A stretch of 64,000 nucleotides of DNA from Haliclystus octoradiatus. Its lineage: Eukaryota > Cnidaria > Staurozoa > Stauromedusae > Haliclystidae. The notes beneath the pieces are model-generated. The model was not told where the DNA came from. It saw only the letters and a list, made by a program, of their open reading frames with translations, and searched no databases. The translations under genes were made by a program, and so were the position numbers. Location: contig OU744446.1 in the NCBI GenBank assembly GCA_916610825.1, positions 4,597,001 through 4,661,000 on the forward strand. Reading direction: 5' to 3'. Shown piece by piece: positions 35,547 to 46,069 of this stretch; the first letter of the stretch is position 1, and every line of letters begins with the position of its first letter.

Positions 35547-36068
35547 CTAATTCATCTTCTGATTGAGGATGGGAGATTGGCGAGCTAGAAAAGGCATCGG
35601 CGATTTGATGATGTTTCCCTTTGGCCCACTCAGTATGGAAATTAATGGAGATAGTTTGTACAGAAGTCGTTGTAGTCGAGGATTGTCAGTATCTGTGATT
35701 GAATAATTGTTCAGAATCGGAATAAGTAGTTTATGATCTGTCACAACTGTGAAGTTAGACTGACCTTGTAGATACAGACGACATTTCATAGCTGCCCACG
35801 AGACTGCTAGACATTCCAGCTCAATTATAGCGTATAGCATTTCTCGGCATCACTTAAAAATCAAACGGGATCCCGCATTCTAGTAGTCGCCATTGACCAC
35901 TCTGACGTTGTAGTAAAGCGTATCCAAAACAATGAAGTCTTGAAGCATCCGTTTGCAGTACCATTGGAAGACTTTGTTGGTAAAATGATAGAATTGATGG
36001 CTTCTGGAGAGCATTTTTGACTGATTGGAAGGCTGCATCATGGACTGGTAATCAATGAAAGATATCAT
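35547..36068 (-). pseudogene. Gypsy RNase H remnant
   Basis: Frame 35840-35547 has YAIIELECLAVSWAAMKCRL, VVTDHKLLIPIL and NPRLQRLLYKL, the RNase H end of gypsy polyproteins. The upstream Asp-containing start is in shifted frames between 36068 and 35840. Confidence 0.75.
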
Positions 36069-36090
36069 TGGATTTTAACAACGGTCTCAT

Positions 36091-36130
36091 CATAGTTTGT
36101 ATAAGGGAATTTTTCCCTTACACAAACTAT
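36091..36130. mobile_element. 40-bp hAT-like mini-element with 8-bp target duplication
   Basis: Forty bases that are almost entirely two inverted arms (CATAGTTTGTATAAGGGAA / TTCCCTTACACAAACTAT), flanked by identical GGTCTCAT at 36083-36090 and 36131-36138. It interrupts the gypsy pol region; without it and one duplicate the host element's reading frame is continuous at that point. The 8-bp duplication is the hAT signature. Confidence 0.85.
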
Positions 36131-36855
36131 GGTCTCATTGGTTCTTTAAGTGCTGCTATGGAAAGACAGAAGTTTGACAGCTGTTCTACCAACCCCGAAA
36201 AGGATCTTACAGCACTTAAATTTGATGAAGTTGGAAAATGTGTAATTGCTTGAATTCTATCAGTAGTAGGGGTAATACTAGAGTGAATAATATTATATCC
36301 GACATATTTCACAGATTATTGTGCAAATGCAAATTGCTTGGGATTAAGAGTGATGTGATACCATGAATACGACATTGATGTAATAAAGACTTGAGATGAT
36401 CAATGGTCATATTATATTGAGACATCACAGTTTCTTGGGCTTTTTTGTGCCATGCAAATGGCAATGATCTGGCAGATCGGACATGAACAGACTTAGCATC
36501 AGATTTGAGATTAATTTGGATAGGCTAAGTCATTGAAGTCATTAAGTAGTTTTTCCCTTGTAATGTTGACCTCCTTAGCAGTATGGTAGTCTGGGATGGT
36601 TTTTTTGACCGTGATAACTGCCCTATTGGTGATAGTATGCTGCTGAGGATAGTTTGGTGGTAGTATGCCCAAATCTAACGATGCATACCAACTGAGTAGC
36701 ATACCATTCAGACATTGAAATACTTTGACAGTTTCAGTAGTAGTGTAATGTCCGTGTGTAATTTTGGACTCAAAAGATCCAAGGCATTGAAGGGACTCGC
36801 CATTAGCTACCTTAATTGGTGACCCTTTGTTTGATTTGAGCATCACGCCACACAA
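36127..36855 (-). pseudogene. Gypsy reverse transcriptase remnant lacking the catalytic core
   Basis: The pre-RT segment (VFQCLNGMLLSWYASLDLGI, near 36700) and the RT connection segment (KYVGYNIIHSSITPTTDRIQ … FSGLVEQLSNF, 36312-36127) are recognisable. Only about 200 bp lie between them, so the palm with the YxDD motif has been deleted. Confidence 0.75.
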
Positions 36856-37438
36856 GGCATGTAGCTTCAGCCCCAGAATCAGGAAGACAACTGATTGCCA
36901 TTTTAACGTTCTGATTGGGTATTGTCATGTTACATCCAACTCGTGGGACGTTTCTGTTGGAGCCCAATGATAGTACCACAGCGTTGATCTCTTCGGGACT
37001 CTCAGTTTGTTCATTTTCATCCTCAATGGAGTTGAGACGTTTTTGTGAACGACACAACTTTGAAAAGTAGTTTTGTATCTTATCTTACAAGTACGGCATT
37101 GTTTTCCCCCTGCGGGACATCGGGAGGGTTGATGTGTCAATTTCCCACCACACCCAACGCATTTGTTTGTGCATACAAATTGTCTGTAGACTTTTGTTGT
37201 TTTCTAGCGTTATTTGTGTGTTTGATCCTGTTGCATTGACAACAGCAACAGTTGATCCTAATGTTAATTGTTCTGAGTCATTCTTTGAGGCTTGAAAAGT
37301 TTCGCAATTACTTGCTAGCGCATATAAAGCAACTAGGAAAGCGTGAAATGACTCACCGTTGTGTTGACGACTGTCTTGAAAGTCAACACGATCACGTGTG
37401 ATATGCCGTTGCTTTCTCAGCCAGTCTTTAATCTTCAA
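36812..37438 (-). pseudogene. Gypsy gag, zinc knuckles and aspartic protease remnants
   Basis: 37438-37085 carries a gag-type block (WLRKQRHITRDRVDFQDSRQ … ESFHAFLVALYALASNCETF). Cys-rich knuckle residues appear in another frame around 37060-37165. The protease active-site motif LPDSGAEAT lies near 36870 in the frame 37057-36812. The frame changes between them show decay. Confidence 0.75.
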
Positions 37439-37445
37439 TAAAATT

Positions 37446-38040
37446 TCTTGTACTGTAAATTGCGTTGTATCGCACTGAGTTGTCTAAATACATCTGGTCA
37501 CTAAAAGATAACGGAAAATCATTCTTCGTCAAATGGTCAATTCTATCAAGGGCAGTGCCATACAACAACGTATTGAAAAAATGCCATCTCTGTTTAGAGG
37601 AAAAAATTTTTATAACCTTTTACAAAAACAAGAACTTATTAAATAGAAGATCTGAGCTGGTTTCTAAATGCAGGCACGAAAACAAATTTTATTTGAAAAA
37701 TTTCAAGGAATTAGATAAAACATAAATAGAACAATACCATATAATAATTTACTACGGAAGCAAACAATAGCATATAATAATTTACTACGGAAACTAACAT
37801 AGCAGCAAATAACAATAGAACAGCAATTTAATCAATAGGCGTGTAAACTTTTATCATGTATAAATCTTTGGTGAATTTAGAAATGTTTTTTATATGAATA
37901 CAACCGTCTGAGGAGCGCTACAGCGCGAAACTTCGAGTAACGGAGAAAACGTCTCTTTTCTTATTTCATATCTATGCTCGGTTCAGCTCTGCTTACCGCG
38001 TATTGAGCACTAGATTGATGTTTTGCTCTTAATAAATAAA
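37446..38040 (+). mobile_element. Penelope-like 3' fragment with hammerhead
   Basis: Endonuclease C-terminus (frame 37465-37725, ELSKYIWSLKDN … CRHENKFYLKNFKELDKT), then the 3' tail with ATAATAATTTACTACGGAA repeats, the hammerhead at 37904-37943, and the leader words GCTCTGCTTACC…TTGAGCAC and GATGTTTTGCTCTTAATAAA. Nearly identical to the fold-back element at 21.5-23.5 kb, so recently active. Confidence 0.85.
37904..37943 (+). ncRNA. Hammerhead ribozyme
   Basis: CCGT + CTGAGGA + GCGC-TACA-GCGC + GAAA + CT-TCG-AG + T, A + ACGG. Fully intact core; it lies downstream of a Penelope endonuclease fragment. Confidence 0.9.
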
Positions 38041-38061
38041 TTTATTTATTTATTAAATCAA

Positions 38062-38100
<39 letters not shown>

Positions 38101-38119
38101 TATATATAAATTTCTTAAC

Positions 38120-38299
38120 CACTACTTCGGTAGTTTGAGCACTCTGGTATGGCACAGATGTTTTTTACATGTGATGAATTTTTTCACCACATTTATAACT
38201 CATCTTGACTTAGGTTATATACTGAAGTCAGTTCCTTGTTCGCTCACTGAGCAGTACTGATGAAGGCTAATGGCCAGAAACATGTACTTGTCTGCTGCT
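38120..38299 (+). repeat. Dispersed repeat R, copy 3
   Basis: From CACTACTTCGG to CTTGTCTGCTGCT, same as 19051-19220, followed by a long TA tract (38300-38384). Confidence 0.8.
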
Positions 38300-38310
38300 A
38301 TATATATATA

Positions 38311-38386
<76 letters not shown>

Positions 38387-38390
38387 TTGT

Positions 38391-39660
38391 ATACAGTCTA
38401 GCGCAGTCACAAATCAAATAACACAGTCCTTGCATAATATAGTTGATCACTGTCGTATAGCTGACATTGCTGTAATGACGTTGAGAACCAGTCAACACAA
38501 CGACGGTCAAACTGGAACTAAGTTATTATTCACTTTAAACATAGTTATATATTACAAGAATTACATAAGGTGAGGGCGTTAATTACACATAGAATTACAA
38601 CTTCACATATACAAGACAGAACAACTCGTATAGGTTCTCCTATTTTATAGAATGTTCTAGATGTTCAGAAGATAGGAGAGCCTACAAGCTTGATAATTAC
38701 ATCCACATGCATACAGTCTAGCGCAGTCACAAATCAAATAACACAGTTCTTGCATAATATAGTTGATCACTGCCGTATAGCTGACATTACTGTAATGACG
38801 TTGAGAACCAGTCAACACAACGACGGTCAAACTGGAACTAATTTATTATTCAATTTAAACATAGTTATAGATTACAAGAATTACATAAGGTGATAGCGTT
38901 AATTACACATAGAATTACAACTTCACATATACAAGACAGAACAACTCGTATAGGTTCTCCTATTTTATAGAATGTTCTAGATGTTCAGAAGATAGGAGAG
39001 CCTACAAGCTTGATAATTACATCCACATGCATACAGTCTAGCGCAGTCACAAATCAAATAACACAGTTCTTGCATAATATAGTTGATCACTGCCGTATAG
39101 CTGACATTACTGTAATGACGTTGAGAACCAGTCAACACAACGACGGTCAAACTGGAACTAATTTATTATTCAATTTAAACATAGTTATAGATTACAAGAA
39201 TTACATAAGGTGATAGCGTTAATTACACATAGAATTACAACTTCACATATACAAGACAGAACAACTCGTATAGGTTCTCCTATTTTATAGAATGTTCTAG
39301 ATGTTCAGAAGATAGGAGAGCCTACAAGCTTGATAATTACATCCACATGCATACAGTCTAGCGCAGTCACAAATCAAATAACACAGTTCTTGCATAATAT
39401 AGTTGATCACTGCCGTATAGCTGACATTACTGTAATGACGTTGAGAACCAGTCAACACAACGACGGTCAAACTGGAACTAATTTATTATTCACTTTAAAC
39501 ATAGTTATAGATTACAAGAATTACATAAGGTGATAGCGTTAATTACACATAGAATTACAACTTCACATATACAAGACAGAACAACTCGTATAGGTTCTCC
39601 TATTTTATAGAATGTTCTAGATGTTCAGAACATAGGAGAGCCTACAAGCTTGATAATTAT
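38391..39660. repeat. 320-bp tandem satellite array, about four copies
   Basis: ATACAGTCTAGCGCAGTCAC recurs at 38391, 38711, 39031 and 39351, and CCTACAAGCT at 38681, 39001, 39321 and 39641. Copies differ at only a few positions. Each unit holds an inverted pair GGTTCTCCTAT / ATAGGAGAGCC that can form a hairpin. The 67-codon frame in each copy is a by-product. The first unit starts directly after the TA tract of repeat R. Confidence 0.95.
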
Positions 39661-40867
39661 ATGCACAGTTATAAACAGTTACAGTCACACAACAATCATT
39701 TCTTCTGATTTTCAATTCTAAAGAATGGAGAGAGTGGTTATATATTACATATAGTTGAAATATATACTGATTTATTACCAATAACTTCCGTTGAATAATT
39801 GCCATCTTCCGTCTTAATAAATATTGCCTACTGGTTTTATTTGTGTTATTTGTAAGCATCTACACATACCATTAAAGTGTATATCCTGGACATTGGCAGA
39901 TTACTTCTTTAGATAGAGATATATTTTCTTCCATTCGTACATGATCTTCTTGTGTTTTTACTTTGCGGGATCATTTCTCCTTCAAAAATGCAGTCAAAGT
40001 GACGATTTTGGGTTAATTTTGTGTCTCACTCTTTTTCCTCGAACAGGAACCCGTTTATTCTTAAAAAGCAAGAGAGTTTACACCGGAAAAATCACTAAAC
40101 ATTTTACTTATTTGTCTCTAGATTAAAAACCATGACAATCTGCTTTCGGAATGAAATTTTCAACGTTCAGCTGAAGATTTAGAGCTGTGTTTGATCAATA
40201 TTCAAGATCCAGGTAAAGAAATATAAACCTCTTAAGTCAAAAGTTTTTAGTTTTGTATTTTTCTCACTTTTTTCTCAAAAGTTTCTCTACCTCAAAGGAA
40301 CCAATCTCTCAATATCCGAGATATACACTTTAATTATCTTGTAGTCATACCTCATATAATTATCATTCGTTTTCATGTAGCCCCTGTTACATGTAATTAA
40401 TGCATAATAAATGAACAATGTTTAGTCTCCATTTCAGCAACGACTCAGTTAGTTTTGACAAAATTTGAATAGAACTGACAAACTATGTTTCTGTTTTGTT
40501 GGCTACAATTGAAGTTTTCACTGTAGTCATTACACAAGGGATCAAAACATAGCTGGAAATTCAATTGATTAACTGTTTCTCTATACGGTCCATATTAGAG
40601 GGTTATGGTAAATCTCAAGTAGAAGTAAGGAGACTTGGGAAGTACAACTAGGTATGAAGTCCGGGAGGATGGCTCTTTCTCGGTCTTCTGTTGACCCTTC
40701 ACCACTTGTTCACTCTGCCAGCTAAGAACATGTATCTCATTCAACTATCGATTGCATTTCTGCACCTTTTGTTTACATAGTCCAATGTACTACATGTATT
40801 ATGCAGTATCAAGGCATTTAATTAAATATAACATATTAATGTGAAGAAATAGAGCTGTTGTAAATGC
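39661..40867. other. Intergenic, nothing recognised
   Basis: No supported gene. Only short frames, none with a recognisable motif. Confidence 0.35.
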
Positions 40868-40960
40868 ACTCAAACCTGTTATAATGGTCACCTGTATATA
40901 GTCGTCACCTTGCAATGCCTGAATCAATTAGGATGTCCTATTGATTCAGCCCTGTATATA
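40868..40960 (+). mobile_element. End of a Tigger/pogo-type DNA element
   Basis: CACTCAAACCTGTTATAATG followed by GTCACCTGTATATAGTCGTC resembles the repeated terminal words of pogo-like elements. A similar inverse piece (TATACAGG…CGCTGTATAGAGG…GTTATAGCAG) lies at 52460-52515. No transposase is visible. Confidence 0.4.
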
Positions 40961-41759
40961 TAATTGGCACCTGCACGTAGCGGTCAATTTATCTAACTCT
41001 CATTATTCACAGTTCGTTGCTTACAAACAGGTTTCATTTTACATCTTATCAAGTGACTATTAGCATGTTACTAAACCAGTCGTTCACATTTTCCGTGAAC
41101 TATTTGGTTTAGAACATAACCCTGCCCGATTTGTGACTGTTGGTTCGCTTTCCAAGAGTATTTGTTGATTTTACAAACAATGATCAGCTATGTAATTCCC
41201 ATATATTTATGGCGTCACCTGAAGAATGCAAGGATGAGAGTTGCTTGGAACGTTGAATTTCAAATTTCAGAGCTGCGTTCAGCCATTTTGAAATATGGTT
41301 TCATAGGTTTTTGTCCTGGTTTGTGTTAATGCTTTGATGTCGTGAGATAGCTTGATAGGCGTTACACAAAAATCAGATTGCAAGAATTAATCATAGCAAA
41401 CCTTGTTATGCTCTAAATATGAATATGATCGATATATATTTTACCTATATCCCAGTTATAAAACAGTAGAAGAATGCAAAGATAAGGTAAGACGATATTC
41501 AGGCAGCCAAATGGGTGGTTGTTCCAGGAATCTGGGGGTTACAACTACAAATAGAAAAGATAAAGCGTAGAGGCGCAATGCACATACATGATCTAGACCA
41601 GCAAGGCAATGTGAAGCCTTTCAATGAGATCGACATGCATCCACTATTGTGATAGCATAGTGCGGTTATATCTTTGCTGGAATAAATGGAATGAAATAAA
41701 GAAATTGATAAATGAGACAAGGCTGGAAAGTTATGTCAGACTGTCTGTAGCCGGAATAA

Positions 41760-42105
41760 ACACGTGGGAAAGCTTCATATAAACTGGGGGATAATTTTCA
41801 AAACCACCAGTCGGTCTGACTGTCACCCGGGCTAACAGGACTCGTATAATCATCCCTTTGGAGAATGGGAAGGGGTGACCATGGGCGAAACATGGAAAAG
41901 GATTCCATATAAATATGGGGCAAAAGCAGCCGTCTTGCTGTCAAAACGGCCATGCCAAGTCAACAGAGTACCCTCTTAGAGAATACTAGGCTGAACATGA
42001 GAGGGAATTCTCATATAAACATTGTACAAAAACAGCCGGCTTGCTGTCACACCGACCAGTCGAAAACAAATAAAGACCCCCTTAGATAAAACTAGGCTGA
42101 TCCAA
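41760..42105. repeat. Three degenerate tandem units
   Basis: CATATAAA starts near 41776, 41906 and 42012. Each is followed by an AAAANCAGCCG-type block or its remnant, CTTGCTGTCA, and then GAGAATACTAGGCTGA-like ends. Period 106-130 bp, strongly diverged. Confidence 0.55.
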
Positions 42106-42499
42106 CTTTAATAATATTTAGAATTGTTCTCATAAATTATGTATTGTTTTGTTTCCATTTTATTTTACTTTGTTTTGGAGATTTAGCTTAAACCTTGTAT
42201 ATTTTTAACTTCTACATTATTTGTTTAAAGTTGTTAGCTTTTCCTTCAGCTTATTTGTATGCTATTTTACTTCAGAAAGGAAACACTATATTCTCTGTTA
42301 AAAATATTTGTATAATGTTAACATGGGTATCATGTATAATTGATTTAACAAATATTTGGTTTTCAGTATCCTTACGTCTGCTTACATCTCTTTCTTGTTT
42401 GAATTTTCAACTTCGTATGTCTACATACATAACTGTGCCTGAAGGACATACCTGTTCGTGATATCTTCATCGAGACTTTTGAATCACTAATCAAAGAAT

Positions 42500-43421
42500 A
42501 TGAATAGTGATAGTGTGATTCATGATAGATTTGATTCCATTATTCAAACCAATTGTGGTTTATTTGCATTATTCTCTGGTAAAAATTACATATTTTTTGG
42601 TTTAATGTTACTTTCACTGTCAATACCAACAGTTATATTGAATTTCTTAGTTATTTTGGCGGTTTTAACACAGAAAACACTACAGTCAACATCGAACTTT
42701 ATCGTCGTATTTTTATCCGTTTCAGATTTTTGCATCGGGGCATTCACGATGCCTTTCCTTGGATATTACTTTCTTCATACAAATAATCATCCTTCATGTA
42801 TAATTGTAAACCTTTTAATGGGCCAAATGGTATGGATGCTTTGTTGGACTTTACAGGGCTTATTTCTTATCATAACAGATCGCTATGTTGCAATATTTTA
42901 TCCATTTATTCATGAAAAATGGTGTACTGTGAATAAATTATTTATCTGTATGCTTTTCACGATCCTATCATCCTTAGGAATGAGCCTATTATTTTTATTA
43001 TTATCTTCTAAAGCTATTTATACCATAATTGAGATAACTGCAATTGGATTGTTGATCGCTTGGAGTATCTTTGTGAATATTAGTTCTTATAGGTTATCAA
43101 GACAAATAAGAATTCGAGATACAAATCAAAATAATGAAATGGTAATGAGAGCTAAAGAAAGAAAAATAACAGTTACTGTTTTTATTCTAATATCAAGTGT
43201 TATAATAAGCTATTTACCTTATGCAATATACTCAATAACTGCTATTGATGCTAAAAAAATCTACGGAAAATTCAGCAGTAGCATTTTATTTTGCATCATT
43301 TCTTACATTATTATACATAAACTCATGTATTAACCCATTAATTTATTGCTGGAGATTGAGACTTATACGAAGGCGGATTATTGAAATGATTTGCGTATTC
43401 AAAAGACGTTTAATGGGTTGA
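42500..43421 (+). pseudogene. Class A GPCR, subfamily B, one frameshift before TM7
   Basis: The ATG at 42500 opens an N-terminus (QTNCGLFALF), TM1-TM6 and TDRYVAIFYPF, running intact to about 43252, where a run of seven A (CTAAAAAAAT) shifts the frame; the original frame ends at 43333. In the +1 frame the expected TM7 (NSCINPLIYCWRL) and tail follow in full to TGA at 43419-43421. The paralogue at 46070 has six A at this site. One indel in a homopolymer is the only damage, so this may be a young pseudogene, a polymorphism or a sequencing error. Head-to-tail neighbour of 46070-46993. Confidence 0.85.
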
Positions 43422-44518
43422 AACAGTAAACCATTTCGTATTGTATATAAAATAAATTACTTTTGAAAGCCAGTCTGTATATATTATCTTTATTATCTAA
43501 AGTTCTAAATGTTATATAAATATTTGACACTTTCTGCGCAACATGGGATATAAAAAATGAATGGCACTGAAGTGTTCACATTTATGTAAATGAAAAAGAC
43601 TGCTCAAATTGCGATAAGCTTGCCTAAAAGATAATTATAAAATAATTTCTCTTTTTCACTACGGTAGAAGATGCAACAGATGGGACTTTTGAAGATTTGA
43701 ATATTGACTGTTAATTATGTTAGTGTATTTACTAGTTCGCCATTTTATTAATCATACACAGAAAATTGTTATGAAATTAATGCTACTTTTCATATTTTTA
43801 CTATAATAAAACAAGTCATTCATTTCATATTTTTATTTGTTGAATTATATTTGAAAATTCAATTTATTGCATTTGCGCTTCGGTTTTTCTCGATTTCATG
43901 ATTTCATGAAGCCATTATTTACCAAGAGCGCTCACTGGTTGCTAGAATGTCACGGCCAATCATCATCAAGGGTTCCTGTTTGCGAGGCTGGGACTGCTCA
44001 ACAACAACTTCATGTTATAGTACTGTATTTTCTTTATATAACTCTCAAGGGACTCATTGGGCACATGTGAAAAGCTCTAGAATCAGACATTATTTATTTT
44101 GCTAATAGATTATTTTTATTTAAAATTTATTAAAACAATACAATCAGCTAGTAGGTAAAATGGTCACCCTCCATATATCTTACTGAATTCTGAAAAACAA
44201 TAAATAAGTAATGAGTAAATAAATCAATATATGTAATATAAAGATGAAATAAAGAATAATATGTAGCATATATTTTTATCAAATTTTTCTTTGAAGTATA
44301 TTCGATAAGAAAGACAAACAATTTAATTTAATCATACAAAATTACTATAATAATGATATATTTATTCAGTAACAATGTTTTGGTTGTGCAATGCGACCAT
44401 TTTCAAGTTATAACAAAGTTTAAGGCTAAAGCTATTATATAAGAATGTAACAATGCATTATAGAAGCTTGATAAGAAGACAAGCGATAAAATATATTTAA
44501 ATTTGCGACGTTTCGTCA
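43422..44518. other. Intergenic, nothing recognised
   Basis: AT-rich sequence with no gene or clear repeat. A word near 44370-44410 (AATGTTTTGGTTGTGCAATG) resembles dispersed terminal-repeat words of retroelements but was not resolved. Confidence 0.35.
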
Positions 44519-44525
44519 TTATATA

Positions 44526-44855
44526 CCCCGGGGAGGGTAACTTCCATACTTTGGGTAAACGGGGACGTTCAAATATTAAGGGGTACGTTTTTCAAAATCC
44601 TTAAAAAAATTTTGTGGTATGCTTAGTGATAATTCTTTTTTGAGGTATCCTTTTGACGCCATTGCAAGTTTTTTTATGGTGCAAAACAAATTTTGCCTAT
44701 GAAATTTTTTTTTCATTTGTTTTGGCTGAATCTGACATTCATAGAAATATATTTGGGGTATCTTTTTCATCATGTAAAAATTTTTTATGGTCATTCTGCC
44801 AAAGTTCCATTTGAACGACCCCGTCGAAGCGCAATGGAAGTTACCCCCCCCCGGG
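44526..44855. mobile_element. CCCCGGGG-TAACTTCCA MITE, distant copy with 7-bp target duplication
   Basis: Ends CCCCGGGGAGGGTAACTTCC and the inverse GGAAGTTACCCCCCCCCGGG, flanked by TTATATA on both sides (44519-44525 and 44856-44862). The interior is unlike the 34078 and 61731 copies, but the ends are the same type. Confidence 0.8.
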
Positions 44856-45132
44856 TTATATACGTTTCGTTCGATACATGAAATGCTCGGAATCAAGTGG
44901 ATCAGACCGACACTCAGTACTCAATCTGATTCAATCATCAAATCTAAGTTGTTTGCCACGTAACTGTATTGTTTTATATTATTAATACCTTCTCTTTAAA
45001 ATTTGCATATTGTATTCTTTATTGAATTTTACCAAAAGATTTGATGTAAAATATCGAGGAAAAATACTTTTCAAACAACGACAATAAAAGTTCTTGACTT
45101 TCATAGAAAACATGCCTTACTTTGGATAGTTA

Positions 45133-45680
45133 GGCTATGGATATACGGCGTATTTTGAGCGAAAATAATGCAGGCGTATTTAATTCGAGCATTATTTACG
45201 CCTAAAAATACGCCTGGAGAACGCCTTATAGCGCGCGTTAAATACGCCTGTTGCATTTTAACCAGTTAAAATGCCAAAATACGCCTTTGCTAGGCGTATT
45301 TAAATGCAAATACGCCTTCGACACCTCTCAAATACGCCTTTGAACTATGCAGGCGAAAATGAAGGCGGATAAAACGCCATCCTTGGTAATTCTATAATAA
45401 TCCTTAATTATTCGTAAATTATTTCAACAAAGACGGGGGTTTAGACATTTAATTTGTCTCGTTTAGACGTAGTTGCATGGCACATGAAATTAAATTGAAT
45501 TATGAAATAAATGATTGATAAAAAAGAATGAACAATTTGTTGTACTTCGATCCCTGCTCATTTGTATTTGTTGTTCATTGAACCATTTCCAAGGAGTTGC
45601 TATGCTATGCTGCCTAAATAATGCTCGAATTAAATACGCCTGCATTATTTTCGCTCAAAATACGCCGTATAGCCATAGCC
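45133..45680. mobile_element. 548-bp MITE, PIF/Harbinger-like, packed with TACGCC words
   Basis: GGCTATGG(A/C)TATACGGCGTATTT ends with about 64-bp inverted repeats continuing through GAGCGAAAATAATGCAGGCG. TTA flanks both sides (45130-45132 and 45681-45683), the duplication expected for PIF/Harbinger. The left half has more than ten AATACGCC/GGCGTATT words in both orientations. Confidence 0.85.
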
Positions 45681-46069
45681 TTAGAGGAACACCAATGTTT
45701 GCATCCTTTCTAGATAACGGATTATCTGTATTCTCTTACCGTTGATATGTATATAATTCAAGGACATATCACAAACAATTTGTTATATAAACAGAAACTC
45801 CGGGCAGAAACTAGTAATTAATAATATAATTATTCATTATTTGTCTGTTGCTAGAGTTTACTTCAATTTGCTTGTATGCAATTTTACTGTCGGAACTCAG
45901 CATGATATTTTCTATTGAAAATGTTTGAGCAGGTGAAAAAATATGACTACCGAGTGGAATATATTGATATTTGTTTTCTTTCTTCTCGCATCTGCTACTT
46001 ATTGCTCAAAGTTCCAACATTTGTATTTATCGTCTTAAAAACCACTTTTCACTGAATTATCAAGGAAAG

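Larger units (their letters stand above)
33600..37445 (-). mobile_element. Decayed Ty3/gypsy LTR retrotransposon
   Basis: Read on the minus strand from 37445: gag fragment, zinc knuckles, aspartic protease, RT (core deleted), RNase H, integrase and a short C-terminal extension. Then a purine tract TTAAGAGGAAGATGA (about 33731-33747) that may precede the 3' LTR. The 5' LTR is missing; a Penelope fragment abuts at 37446. It is interrupted by a 40-bp hAT-like mini-element (36091-36130) and a 303-bp MITE (34078-34380). Many stops and frameshifts make it dead. Confidence 0.85.

Noticed and set aside
38690-39533. Three identical 67-codon frames in a row, suggesting a small gene family
   Set aside because: They repeat only because the 320-bp satellite repeats; no motif and no codon constraint is visible.
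38391-39660. CRISPR-like array
   Set aside because: The repeat unit is 320 bp with no distinct spacers, and the DNA is eukaryotic.
41499-41720. Possible retroelement coding fragment around 41490-41650
   Set aside because: An open stretch with plausible composition, but I could not match it to any RT, integrase or transposase motif.
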